The notes under the pieces were generated by a model. That model was not told the DNA's origin, did not search any database, and was given only the letters and a program-made list of their open reading frames with translations. Positions 48,666-58,638 of a DNA stretch of 64,000 bases are shown here, piece by piece. The stretch's first letter is position 1. The number at the start of each line of letters is the position of its first letter. The stretch is from Zygosaccharomyces rouxii (taxonomy: Eukaryota > Ascomycota > Saccharomycetes > Saccharomycetales > Saccharomycetaceae). Position numbers and translations under genes: made by a program. Where the stretch lies: the NCBI RefSeq assembly GCF_000026365.1, contig NC_012996.1:434001-498000 (forward strand), read 5' to 3'.

Positions 48666-49184
48666 TTACAAAAGGGATGGAGCAGATGGGTTGGTATCAA
48701 AAGCGTTAATAGAGACCGGAAGGAAGAGGTTAAGGTTAATGTCGTCAATCAAATCTCTCTTGGCGGCATCAGAGTCCTTACTCAATTTGAAGTTTAGACC
48801 TTCAAAACCTCCCAATAGCTGTCTACCTTCGTACAACAATTGATCTTGGTCGTTTAAAGAGAAACCTGGAACACCATTAGATGGATCCGAACCTTGCGTG
48901 AACAATACACCATCTCCAGACAAATAGAAAACGGTACCAACAACTTCACCAAGCAAGCCAATAACGCTGACAAGGATATCACCAACCCCGTCGAAGACAC
49001 CCTTTAGGGGTCTTGCCAAACCGTTGAAGACATCAGCATCAACTTGAGTCAAGAAATTATTCTTTAGATCTGAAATCGAATCCTTTTCCAATTCCAAAAC
49101 GAACGGTCCATTTTTGTTTTGCAAGGCAGTAGCACCGAATGGTAACAAAGCTAAGGCAGAAGTCAAAGCAGTAGAGAAACGCAT
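48666..49184 (-). CDS. Secreted protein of unknown function with one Kex2 site
   Basis: The protein has 172 residues. Signal peptide at about 1-20 (MRFSTALTSALALLPFGATA). The middle has a hydrophobic, Gly/Val-rich helix-like stretch at about 60-90 (GVGDILVSVIGLLGEVVGTVFYLSG). A Lys-Arg at 142-143 (DAAKR) would release a C-terminal 29-residue piece beginning DLIDDINLNLFLPVS. There is no Cys, no GPI signal and no repeats. I recognise no family. TATAAAAG lies at 49327-49334 on the reverse strand. Strand and processing logic match the polyprotein genes to its left. Confidence 0.75.
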   Translation of the reverse strand: MRFSTALTSALALLPFGATALQNKNGPFVLELEKDSISDLKNNFLTQVDADVFNGLARPLKGVFDGVGDILVSVIGLLGEVVGTVFYLSGDGVLFTQGSDPSNGVPGFSLNDQDQLLYEGRQLLGGFEGLNFKLSKDSDAAKRDLIDDINLNLFLPVSINAFDTNPSAPSLL

Positions 49185-50600
49185 ATCGAGTTAGTCAATA
49201 AAGAAGTGAGCGAATGTAAAAGTTTCTTTTCAACTTGTAGTTGAGTTAGGGAGCTGTAGATCTTGTGGATGTAGATGTAGGAGAAAGGAGAAGAGCGGTT
49301 GAAACATTGAGAGTAGATTTGGACTTCTTTTATACTTGAGATTCGGAATCTTCAAAGAAATCAAAAGTAATTGAAATTTGCTGTTTTACGATGGCAATGA
49401 TCAATCCAATACTGGCCAATCAGCAAATTCAACAAATAAGGGCCTATTGTTCTTTCACCAAACATCGCTTCAAAGGTTGTTTACTGCTTCTTTTCTTCTT
49501 ACGCAGGAAGATTATGCTATCGAGTCTTGGCTACTTACTGTTTGTTGGTATTACTTACCACCATTCTGTACTATGGCTCAATACTATCTTTGCCCGGAAC
49601 CGCGAACCCATCTGTATCCCGGACAACAGCTACCCATTGTATCCTTTTGTCCTACTGAATTTCTTTCAAAATTACTTTAGCTTTTCATGCAAAGCAAGTC
49701 ATAGAGAATTTTGCAGGACAAATAGCCTAAATATGTATGTGATATGCAGGAAGATACCCAATGCGGAAACTACGTACATCGGCGATTGCAGTTTAAGCTA
49801 TGGTTAATTTATAAAATGCGAAGGTGTTACCGTTTTAAGCGTGGGAAAATTTCTCTTTACGTCTTCGTGCGTTTCTTCGAAATAGAGAAAAGAGGGAAGG
49901 TTTCCAGGACGACCATTTAGATTTCGACTATTTCGTAACCATTACATATGACTACATGTAATTCAAGACTCGCTCGGAGATTGTTCGGATTGTTCAGAAC
50001 CTATGGTATAGTGGATACCGCTGGTAAACGCGTATGCAGTAAATAACAAAATATGTTGTTTATTGTCGAAACTATACAGGAGCTATTTCATTGGTCTAGA
50101 GCTCTTGACTACGAATGTGTAATCTATGAAGATCGACAGCATATATAAGCGGTAGTACAGAAACTGCGTCACGTGATAACACGTCCTTCCTTTCCTTCCA
50201 CTCATAGAATAAGCAAGCGTATTGTTTGGGACATCCTACAGTTAGTATAGCTGAATTGATCCTCTTGGGTCCCACTCAGCATCTGGCAGTGCTTACAAGT
50301 ACCTCTGACTTTTGTGCAACAACGTTCATGTAGCTCATTCCAAGTGATCCGCCTTGGTTGAGTTTGTTAAGTTACCGCTGCGCATGTGCATAATGCACAG
50401 TAAAGCATAAGTCGTGAACCAGGACGCAAATACATTCAATAAATAATTTAGAGTGCTCTAGATCATAGGAGTTAGTACCTGGTTGAGGGACCATGGTACT
50501 ATTGTGCTTCCTATTATTCTATCTGTAAACAATAGTATGAGCTGATGTAATCCTCTGTACTTAAATCAAAAATAAATTATACATCTTCAACAGTTGATAT
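49185..50600. other. Intergenic region, 1.4 kb, between the 172-residue secreted protein and tRNA-Phe
   Basis: It includes an ATG-started plus-strand frame of 138 codons (49391-49807), annotated separately with low confidence. A GTCACGTGAT site occurs at about 50169-50178, but no CDEIII-like sequence follows, so it is not a centromere. I see no convincing LTR next to the tRNA. Confidence 0.5.
49391..49807 (+). CDS. Orphan open frame, 138 codons, doubtful
   Basis: Starts with ATG and encodes a protein with a hydrophobic stretch near 30-60 and several aromatic residues. Nothing in it is recognisable. A second overlapping frame covers 49378-49680. It begins about 200 bp from the divergent secreted-protein gene. 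It may be chance. Confidence 0.2.
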   Translation: MAMINPILANQQIQQIRAYCSFTKHRFKGCLLLLFFLRRKIMLSSLGYLLFVGITYHHSVLWLNTIFARNREPICIPDNSYPLYPFVLLNFFQNYFSFSCKASHREFCRTNSLNMYVICRKIPNAETTYIGDCSLSYG

Positions 50601-50691
50601 GCGGATTTAGCTCAGATGGGAGAGCGCCAGACTGAAGAAAAACTTCGGTTAAGTTATCTGGAGGCCCTGTGTTCGATCCACAGAATTCGCA
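50601..50691 (+). tRNA. tRNA-Phe(GAA) with an 18-nt intron
   Basis: Acceptor stem GCGGATT pairs with AATTCGC. The D-arm (AGCTCAGATGGGAGAGC), anticodon GAA at 50634-50636 and B box (GTTCGATCC) are as in S. cerevisiae tRNA-Phe. The intron is 50638-50655, after position 37. A T-run terminator begins near 50694. Confidence 0.96.
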
Positions 50692-51314
50692 TTATTTTTC
50701 TTTTTTTTCTGATTTTGGGTTTAGCACAACTAACACAACGGGAAAAACTGTTGAAAACTCTATTTCCGCGACAGAACACTGTTTAAACTAATAGGTTAAA
50801 CTACATCTTAATCCTTACAACATTCCTCTATGCTTTTCGGAGGTTTCCATTAAAAGTTATTTGTAGGTGTGAAGAATGGAAAAGAAAAGGTATTCTAAAT
50901 TATGTGTGTGCGCCCCTCATCCCTTCCAGTGACTCCAGTGTCCCAAGGGGTTGTGTCCCATTTGTATCCTTAATCAGACTGATGTACAGATGACTTACAC
51001 ATTTGTAAGATCAACCCTAATTAAGCTCCCTTCTCCTACCGTTTAAGATGAGTGAGGATTAATAGCAATCTGATTTGTATCCATTGACTATAACTGTATC
51101 CCGATGAACTCTACCCCTAAGTTGGCGAAGTAACGATAATGAATGATTAGAAAACGATGAAAAACTACAATAAAATAAAATATTACATTTCTATATTTGC
51201 CAACAAAGACTTCCTCGTGCAATGGTAATAATGCTGTTAAGATGCTACCGATTCCAACCAATGCCAATGCCACCACCAGTTCTGATGTTGATGACCATAT
51301 ACTAAAGGGTTATT
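50692..51314. other. Intergenic region between tRNA-Phe and NDT80
   Basis: About 620 bp. A minus-strand open frame at 51088-51276 with hydrophobic residues has no ATG and runs up to the NDT80 stop; it is not supported. Otherwise I see nothing. Confidence 0.5.
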
Positions 51315-53417
51315 TCAATGCCTGTAGAAACTGAGCTCTTCATAGAGTTCACCCATATCTGCCATTTGTGAAGGTAATCCATTCATTGCATCACGGGCCT
51401 CTTTTGATACTAACATACCCGCAGTTGTTTGTTCTCGACTGGAATCTTTATTATAATCGTTGTGATCATTTCTATTAGACGTATCTTGTGCACCGATTAC
51501 TCTACTGTCAAAGATCCGGGGTACATTTTCCATTTCGGATAACGTAGTATTAGGTACGTGACAATAATTGGAAGATGAGTCCGCTAAAAGTGAAAATGAA
51601 ATTGAATTTAATCCTTCACCAAATGATAATTCTTCCATTGGATTGGGTTCTATATTTCGTGAAGAAAGTGGACTAACAGGAGAATCCGATTGTGCATAAT
51701 TTACATTTGTCTTTAGGGCATCGTCATCAAATAATTCCTTCGTATCCTCTAGAGATAATTCTAATGCAGTAGTGGTAGATGTTCCATTTAGTTTTCTTTT
51801 TTTTCTGCTGACGCCTGCATCAGCATAATTATTTTTATTGTTATCGTCTGGTTTACCAGTATTAGAATTTTGTGATTTTAATGTGGCTAATATCTGAAGA
51901 GGTCCCACGGTTCGCAAATTCTCTTGGAATTCTTTATCGCATTTTAGTTCAATATCTCTGGGATCGACAGAATTTTGCCTAGAGAGCAATGTTGGTTTAT
52001 AGGTTTTATCTTCCATGTCGGGGTTAAAATTTTGGTGATCAAGAGTTTTCAAAGCAAGTGGACCTTGAGTATGGAAAAAATTCTCAATGTTTTCCAAAGT
52101 TTCAACTTTTTTAGCGATACTGAGAACTGCAGCAGATGGTGGTTCTTCATGAAGAAGTTCTGCCAGTGGGGGTTCCAATAGTTGTGGTAATGGTTGTGGT
52201 GGTGATCCTAACGGTGGAGGTACATAGAGTACTCGTGATTTTCTCTTGGATGGCCTTCCTGGCCTTGGCTTATTTGGTGAAATAGTCATTGGTGTTTGTG
52301 AAGGGGCCGAATTTTGGGATGCTAACATCGGGTTAGGTGGACCTATACTGACACTGGGCTCTGGTTTGTAGGAACAATTGTAAGATGAGGTTCTTACAGA
52401 TATTCTTTGTGAAGAAGTGTAATTCGAAGGGGATCTTCCTCTAATGATTAGTGGGGGTGTTCTCACCTCTTGCAAAGGAATAAATAAATCTCTCTGTGCA
52501 TCGATGCCGGTTTCTACAATATCGCCATGAATTCCGTCTGAACCATGATGATAATGATTAAAGCCTTTTGGTATGATAGCACCCAACACTACATGTAATC
52601 TGAAATGCCTATTTTGTTGAGCGGGTTTCTTAAGGTTGATTGAAGATGCAAATTGAACCCTTTCATAACGAGCAACTCTTTGAATACAATCGCCTGGATA
52701 AGAATTAATTACGCTTTTTTCACTATACGCAGTGGAATTAACTGGGTCATCCCTGTGAAAATAGAAAGTTGCATCGTATTTTTTCATCTTCGTCGTATTT
52801 CTTACATTAGATGCTTCCCTAATGATTTGATGATTTGGTAATGCAGATGGGATTAAAGGTGCCATTGCTGGTGGGAACTGGGGACCTTTATCTCTTTTCG
52901 CAGTATGTTGTACTAGGCTAATCTCTGTATGATCGTCATCACTTTTTGCCTTAATATTAATGGCAAAATATTTAATGTGGCAACGTTGACCTGTATCTCC
53001 GTGTAACTCAAAACAACTGTTTAAAAATTCGTCTAAATCCCAGCCTAAGGCTTCAAAAGAGGATACCAATGTGAAATAGTTCCTTTTGTATCCAACCCAT
53101 TCTCCATCGATAAAGTCAAATCCTCGATCAATTCTAGGTATAATGGAAAGATCTAATACTCTCCCCGTGTACCTCTCAGTAACCTTATAGTAATTACCAA
53201 CAAATTCAAAGGTAGGACCCACTTTAAATTGAAGAGTTGATCGGGGCGCAATTTTCAATTTTCTTTTATCAAAATAGCTTGACGTGGTTCCATCTTCGTT
53301 TACATGTGTTTGAATTACTGGTTCTCCATCTTCACCTAATTCTTCTTCACCAAAAATATCATCATGCTGCGAAATATTTCGAAACTGTTCTTCCACCAAT
53401 CCATAGTTGCTACTCAT
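51315..53417 (-). CDS. NDT80: Ndt80, meiotic transcription factor
   Basis: Activates middle sporulation genes through the MSE and commits cells to meiotic divisions. The protein has 700 residues (S. cerevisiae YHR124W has 627). The DNA-binding immunoglobulin-like domain spans about 45-330; GPTFEFVGNYYKVTERYTG, GEWVGYKRNYFTLVSSFEA and RVARYERVQFASSINLKKPAQQNRHFRL are typical of the family. The rest is disordered with Pro-rich and Asn-rich stretches (activation region). The frame extends upstream to a TTG at 53444; the ATG at 53417 is the start. Its promoter carries URS1 and MSE sites, as in S. cerevisiae. It is divergent from KRE33. Confidence 0.94.
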   Translation of the reverse strand: MSSNYGLVEEQFRNISQHDDIFGEEELGEDGEPVIQTHVNEDGTTSSYFDKRKLKIAPRSTLQFKVGPTFEFVGNYYKVTERYTGRVLDLSIIPRIDRGFDFIDGEWVGYKRNYFTLVSSFEALGWDLDEFLNSCFELHGDTGQRCHIKYFAINIKAKSDDDHTEISLVQHTAKRDKGPQFPPAMAPLIPSALPNHQIIREASNVRNTTKMKKYDATFYFHRDDPVNSTAYSEKSVINSYPGDCIQRVARYERVQFASSINLKKPAQQNRHFRLHVVLGAIIPKGFNHYHHGSDGIHGDIVETGIDAQRDLFIPLQEVRTPPLIIRGRSPSNYTSSQRISVRTSSYNCSYKPEPSVSIGPPNPMLASQNSAPSQTPMTISPNKPRPGRPSKRKSRVLYVPPPLGSPPQPLPQLLEPPLAELLHEEPPSAAVLSIAKKVETLENIENFFHTQGPLALKTLDHQNFNPDMEDKTYKPTLLSRQNSVDPRDIELKCDKEFQENLRTVGPLQILATLKSQNSNTGKPDDNNKNNYADAGVSRKKRKLNGTSTTTALELSLEDTKELFDDDALKTNVNYAQSDSPVSPLSSRNIEPNPMEELSFGEGLNSISFSLLADSSSNYCHVPNTTLSEMENVPRIFDSRVIGAQDTSNRNDHNDYNKDSSREQTTAGMLVSKEARDAMNGLPSQMADMGELYEELSFYRH

Positions 53418-54272
53418 CACTTCCTGAGGATTCCTTGTAACCAATAAAAATGATATCGATAAAAAATTAATTTATGATCAGTTTCGATAATAGCGTATTT
53501 TTGTTTCCTCTCTCAAAAGAACTTTGTGGTTTAGAAAACGGTGTAGATTAAGAAGAATACGATCACACTACTACCATCAAACCAAGACGGAAAATAAACT
53601 CTTGCCACTATGAACAAAACTGCTACTGAGATTTGAACTTCCAAAATGAACGAGGAAGACGTTAAACTAGAACTGACACAAATAAGCAGCTTTGTGCTTA
53701 TATGGTCTTGAATAAAAGTTCACAAAAAATGGAATTACAAAAGAAATGAGCGTGGAATTGAAATCGGGATTACAAAGTACCAGAAGATGAAGTATTAGCT
53801 ACTTAAATATAGTTTTTGTGTCGGTTAGTCAATTAGCCACTTCTCCTTCATTAGTTTCCTTAACTTTAGTTTATTTTTATTGACTTTAGGGCCAAAAGGA
53901 CAATTTTTCACTTTTTCTCTGTTTGATTCAAACTCTTACGTCTTTACTATTGTTTACCCCACAATATGAGCGAATTAGCCGCCAATTTGCACCTTAGCCG
54001 CCCAAAAATCAACACGGCGGCTATTTACACAAAATCCCCGGTTATGCAGTGATGCTATCGGACAATCTCCGAAAGCGTGCGGCTGAGTGCAGTCCGACAT
54101 GAAACCTGTTAGACCGGACAGATTTTTCGGAATGTGTTACCCTGTTTTCGAAAATTTTTCAGTTCCAAGGTGAGATGAGATGAGATGAGATGAGCTTAGA
54201 AGCGATGGAATAAGCTTTACAGAAGTTTCACAGCGCTAAAGTATTGGGAAGCTTAAATAAACTGGGGCGATC
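53418..54272. promoter_or_regulatory. Divergent promoter NDT80 / KRE33 with URS1, MSE, RRPE and PAC-type elements
   Basis: Three URS1 cores occur: TAGCCGCC at 53976-53983 and 53995-54002, and GGCGGCTA at 54016-54023. MSE-type CACAAA sites lie at 53815-53820 (reverse, context GACACAAAAA) and 54028-54033 (CACAAAAT). Near KRE33, GAAAATTTTTC at about 54150-54160 is an RRPE. A (GATGA)n tract at 54171-54194 supplies four overlapping GATGAG cores. The URS1/MSE set suits meiotic control of NDT80 by Ume6/Ime1 and Ndt80 itself; the RRPE/GATGAG set suits KRE33. Confidence 0.8.
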
Positions 54273-57200
54273 ATGGTGAAGAAAGCTATTGACTCACGTA
54301 TTCCTACGTTAATTAGAAACGATGTGCAGACTAAACAACGGTCCTTCTTCGTTATTGTCGGTGATAGGGCAAGGAACCAGTTGCCCAACTTACATTATTT
54401 GATGATGAGCGCTGATTTAAAGATGAATAAATCCGTTCTTTGGGCATATAAGAACAAATTACTTGGATTTACATCACACAGAAAGAAGAGAGAAAATAAA
54501 ATTAAAAAAGAAATTAAGAGAGGAACTAGAGAAGCTAATGATCAAGATCCATTCGAAGCTTTTATTTCCAATCAAAATATTAGATATGTCTACTACAAAG
54601 ATACAGAAAAAATCTTAGGTAACACTTACGGTATGTGTGTTTTACAAGATTTTGAAGCGTTAACTCCTAATCTTCTGGCAAGAACTGTTGAAACCGTTGA
54701 AGGTGGTGGTATAGTAGTGATTTTGTTAAAATCGATGGCATCTTTGAAGCAACTTTATACTATGACTATGGATGTCCACTCCAGATACCGTACTGAGGCT
54801 CATACTGATGTGGTGGCTCGTTTTAACGAAAGATTCATCCTATCTCTGGGATCAAATGAAAACTGTTTAGTGGTCGATGATGAACTAAACGTCCTTCCGA
54901 TCTCTGGTGGTAGAAATGTGAAGCCTTTACCACCAAAAGATGATGATGAGAGAACTCCAAGTGAAATAGAATTAGCTGAATTAAAAGAGTCTTTACAAGA
55001 TGTACAGCCAGCAGGGTCACTGGTTGGTCTTTCTCGAACCGTAAACCAAGCCCATGCAATTTTGTCATTCATAGATGTTATATCTGAGAAAACTCTTGAT
55101 ACTACAGCTGCATTGACGGCAGGTAGAGGTAGAGGTAAGTCTGCTGCACTCGGTGTTGCCATAGCAGCTGCTGTATCTCATGGTTATTCGAATATCTTTG
55201 TCACATCACCATCTCCAGAAAATTTGAAGACATTATTCGAATTCATTTTTAAAGGGTTTGATGCTCTTGGATACCAGGAACATATTGATTACGACATTAT
55301 TCAATCCACTAACCCAGATTTCAACAGGGCCATCGTAAGAGTCGACATTAGGAGAGATCACAGGCAGACAATTCAATACATTCTTCCACAAGATTCTCAT
55401 GTTCTAGGTCAAGCGGAGTTAGTGGTTATCGATGAAGCTGCCGCCATTCCCCTGCAGATCGTCAAGAACTTGTTGGGTCCTTATTTGGTTTTCATGGCTT
55501 CCACCATTAACGGTTATGAAGGTACTGGTAGATCCTTATCTTTAAAGCTGATACAGCAATTGCGTCAACAGGCAAACTTGAATGATACAGGTAATTCACA
55601 GACAGTCGTAACCTCAAGAGATAGCAAAGCCTCAGGCAGTATTCGCACGGGAAACCGTCAACTAAGGGAGATTCTTCTAGATGAGCCAATCAGATACACT
55701 CGTGGTGATCCTGTGGAAAAATGGTTAAACAAATTGCTTTGTCTTGACGTTACTCTGATGAAAAATGCGAGATTTGCCGCCAAGGGTACACCTCATCCAT
55801 CTCAATGTAACTTATTTGTGGTGAATAGGGATACTCTTTTCTCTTATCATCCGGTTTCGGAATCTTTCTTGGAGAAGATGATGGCTCTTTATGTGGCATC
55901 TCACTATAAAAATTCTCCTAATGATTTACAATTGATGAGTGATGCTCCAGCACACCAGTTATTCGTTCTATTACCACCAATTGACCCCAAGGAAGGTGGT
56001 AGAATTCCAGACCCATTATGTGTGGTACAAGTCGCATTAGAAGGTGAAATTTCAAAAGAACACGTCAGAAGTTCATTTGCTAGAGGTCACAGAGCAGGCG
56101 GTGACTTGATCCCATGGCTAGTTTCACAACAATTTCAAGACGAGGAGTTTGCAGGTTTGAGTGGTGCTCGTGTTGTAAGAATTGCCACCAACCAAGAATA
56201 TGCATCCATGGGTTACGGTTCAAGGGCAATCGAACTTTTGAGAGATTATTTCGAAGGTAAATTTACTGATCTATCTGAAGACACTACACCAAAGGACTTT
56301 TCCATTAAAAGAGTCAGTGACAAAGAACTGCAGAATGCAAATCTGTTGACCGACGAAGTCAAATTGAGAGACGCTAAGAAACTACCTCCCCTGCTGATGA
56401 AATTATCGGAACAACCACCACACTTTTTGCACTACTTGGGTGTTTCTTATGGTCTTACTCCTTCATTATTGAAATTTTGGAAGAGAAACCAATTTGTTCC
56501 AGTGTACTTGCGTCAAACCGCTAACGATCTAACAGGTGAGCACAGTTGTGTCATGTTAAGTGTGCTAGAAGGTAGAGAACATCGTTGGCTCTCCGAATTT
56601 GCTAGAGATTTCCACAAGAGGTTCCTATCACTCCTGTCGTATGATTTCAGGAAATTCACGGCAGTCCATGCACTAAGTTTGATTGAATCCAGCCAAAAAG
56701 CAGAGAAAGAATCTGCGGATGAAAAACCTGTTAAACGTCTGAATAAGGAACAATTGGACGATTTATTCTCTCCATTTGATTTGAAAAGATTAGACAGTTA
56801 CTCCAACAATTTACTAGATTACCATGTTATCGTCGATATGTTGCCCACTTTAGCCATTCTGTACTTCGGCGGTAGAATGGAAGGTTCCGTGAACCTTTCC
56901 GGTGTACAAAGTGCCATCTTTTTAGCCATTGGTCTCCAACGCAAGAACATCGATGATATAAGCAAAGAACTGAACCTTCCATCTAATCAAGCAATTGCCA
57001 TGTTTGCTAAGATTATGAGAAAGATTTCAGTATATTTCAGACAGCTACAGGCCGAATCTATTGGTAAATCTCTACCGAATGCAGCACAAGATGAGCAAAT
57101 TGCAGAGATGAATGGTGAAGAAATTAAAGGTTACGATGCAGCTGAGGCATTGGATCAAATGGACGAAGATCTGGAAGAAGCAGGTTCCGAAGCAGTGCAA

Positions 57201-57440
57201 GCTATGAGAGAAAGACAAAGGGAATTCATCAATTCTTTGGATTTGAACAAGTATGCAATTGCCGAGAATGAAGAAGAATGGAACCAAAACCAAAAGAGCT
57301 TAGAAAAGGCTGCTCAATCCAAGGGTACTGCAAGTATCAAGACTGGTACCAAAAGAAGTACAGAAAATGCCGAAAACATCTACAAACAAGAAATGGGGGC
57401 CGTCAAGAGAGGCAAGAAGACCAAGAAGAGAAGTGGATAA
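54273..57440 (+). CDS. KRE33: Kre33/NAT10, 18S rRNA and tRNA cytidine acetyltransferase
   Basis: Essential nucleolar enzyme that makes N4-acetylcytidine in 18S rRNA and, with Tan1, in tRNA; it is needed for small-subunit assembly. The protein has 1055 residues (S. cerevisiae YNL132W has 1056). It has an N-terminal DUF1726/TmcA-like region and a helicase-like ATPase with Walker A GRGRGKSAA at about 284-292 and VIDEAAAIPL. The GNAT acetyltransferase domain (RIATNQEYASMGYGSRAIELL) follows at about 640-660. The basic tail ends KRGKKTKKRSG. Confidence 0.97.
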   Translation: MVKKAIDSRIPTLIRNDVQTKQRSFFVIVGDRARNQLPNLHYLMMSADLKMNKSVLWAYKNKLLGFTSHRKKRENKIKKEIKRGTREANDQDPFEAFISNQNIRYVYYKDTEKILGNTYGMCVLQDFEALTPNLLARTVETVEGGGIVVILLKSMASLKQLYTMTMDVHSRYRTEAHTDVVARFNERFILSLGSNENCLVVDDELNVLPISGGRNVKPLPPKDDDERTPSEIELAELKESLQDVQPAGSLVGLSRTVNQAHAILSFIDVISEKTLDTTAALTAGRGRGKSAALGVAIAAAVSHGYSNIFVTSPSPENLKTLFEFIFKGFDALGYQEHIDYDIIQSTNPDFNRAIVRVDIRRDHRQTIQYILPQDSHVLGQAELVVIDEAAAIPLQIVKNLLGPYLVFMASTINGYEGTGRSLSLKLIQQLRQQANLNDTGNSQTVVTSRDSKASGSIRTGNRQLREILLDEPIRYTRGDPVEKWLNKLLCLDVTLMKNARFAAKGTPHPSQCNLFVVNRDTLFSYHPVSESFLEKMMALYVASHYKNSPNDLQLMSDAPAHQLFVLLPPIDPKEGGRIPDPLCVVQVALEGEISKEHVRSSFARGHRAGGDLIPWLVSQQFQDEEFAGLSGARVVRIATNQEYASMGYGSRAIELLRDYFEGKFTDLSEDTTPKDFSIKRVSDKELQNANLLTDEVKLRDAKKLPPLLMKLSEQPPHFLHYLGVSYGLTPSLLKFWKRNQFVPVYLRQTANDLTGEHSCVMLSVLEGREHRWLSEFARDFHKRFLSLLSYDFRKFTAVHALSLIESSQKAEKESADEKPVKRLNKEQLDDLFSPFDLKRLDSYSNNLLDYHVIVDMLPTLAILYFGGRMEGSVNLSGVQSAIFLAIGLQRKNIDDISKELNLPSNQAIAMFAKIMRKISVYFRQLQAESIGKSLPNAAQDEQIAEMNGEEIKGYDAAEALDQMDEDLEEAGSEAVQAMRERQREFINSLDLNKYAIAENEEEWNQNQKSLEKAAQSKGTASIKTGTKRSTENAENIYKQEMGAVKRGKKTKKRSG

Positions 57441-57949
57441 ACTTTTTTTTTTTATTTCTCTTTTTTTCGTTTTTTCCTTTGTATCATAGAGAATACGCTT
57501 GGGCTTTTAAACCGCTGCAAATAAATGCTGCAATCAATTGTAAGATGATGAACTTCAATCGAGTCTAAGTTTCGTATTTTAAACTTCATAGAATTTAATA
57601 AAGGTTAGTCGTACGATAATTCTTTATAGAATTTTCCGTAGAATTAAATTAAAAAATAAATGGACAGTAAAACTACCTTAGACTACGATGCTCCGAGAAC
57701 TATCGTATAACTCTTATACAATTCTTATATAATTATATAATATTATCGTTATTATTACTATTACTTTAGTATTATAGCCACAAGGTCTCGCGACCCGGAC
57801 AAATCATAATGTACGAGGAAGAAAAGTTTTATCCGTCATGATTAGAAGACCTTTGAAAAGAAGAAGGGCCTTAGCAATGAAGACCAACCACTGTTTAGAC
57901 TCGTTCAAAATTCAGTGTAAAACCCTGAACCGGAACATTTAAATCGAAA
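57441..57949. other. Intergenic region KRE33-TOM22
   Basis: About 510 bp; a T-rich KRE33 3' end, then a strongly AT-rich stretch at 57640-57780. No gene is supported. Confidence 0.5.
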
Positions 57950-58393
57950 ATGGTTGAATTGACTGACATTACTGACGAAAGTAAGAACTTTAAGACCCCT
58001 AAGGAGCAGCAACCAGCTGCTAACGACGACAAGGCCGGTGATCTATCGGACGACGAATACGGTAGTGATTTTGAAGATGATTACGATGAGAATGAAACTA
58101 TTGCTGACAGACTAGTGGCTCTTAAAGATATCATCCCTCCAAAGCAGAGACAAAATATTTCCAGCTTATTCAACACTGCATCCTCTTTGGTGAAATCTTT
58201 CTTCTCTAAGAGCGGTAACGTGGCATGGACAGTAACAACATCAGCTCTATTACTCGGTGTTCCTTTGTCACTTTCTATACTCGGTGAACAACAATTGATT
58301 GAAATGGAAAAGAGTTTTGACTTGCAAAAGGATGCAAACGATCTACTGGCACAGGGTGACAACAATGGTCAATCTGCACCAGCTACTGCTTAA
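57950..58393 (+). CDS. TOM22: Tom22, mitochondrial outer-membrane import receptor
   Basis: Central receptor and organiser of the TOM complex. The protein has 147 residues (S. cerevisiae YNL131W has 152). The cytosolic N-terminus is acidic (DLSDDEYGSDFEDDYDENE, about 32-50) and binds presequences. One membrane segment lies at about 90-112 (NVAWTVTTSALLLGVPLSL), followed by a short intermembrane-space tail. Confidence 0.95.
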   Translation: MVELTDITDESKNFKTPKEQQPAANDDKAGDLSDDEYGSDFEDDYDENETIADRLVALKDIIPPKQRQNISSLFNTASSLVKSFFSKSGNVAWTVTTSALLLGVPLSLSILGEQQLIEMEKSFDLQKDANDLLAQGDNNGQSAPATA

Positions 58394-58638
58394 ATGCAAT
58401 GATAAGAGTATTTCAAAAACTTTTATAGTCAAAAACCTAATGAACCCCCCCACCAACGTTTCATTCCATGTAAGATTTCAGTTGTTATCTCAGCTCTTCT
58501 AATCCTTTATTAATTTTAGGAGGAAAAATCCCATATACACAGAAAAGCATGTAGCCTTGTACATAAGTAAAAACGTAATGGAGAGTTGGAATTGATTAAT
58601 CGATAGACAGGGTTTTCTTCCTTAATTTTTCGATTTAT

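Noticed and set aside
50169..50178. GTCACGTGAT as a centromere CDEI
   Set aside because: No AT-rich CDEII of the right size or CDEIII (TTCCGAAA-type) follows within 200 bp. CACGTG is common in promoters.
50200..50600. Possible solo LTR next to tRNA-Phe
   Set aside because: No TG...CA termini with target-site duplication could be identified by eye.
51088..51276. Hydrophobic minus-strand frame directly downstream of NDT80
   Set aside because: It has no ATG. A TTTAG could be a splice acceptor, but no branch site is seen and the upstream DNA is NDT80 coding sequence on the same strand.
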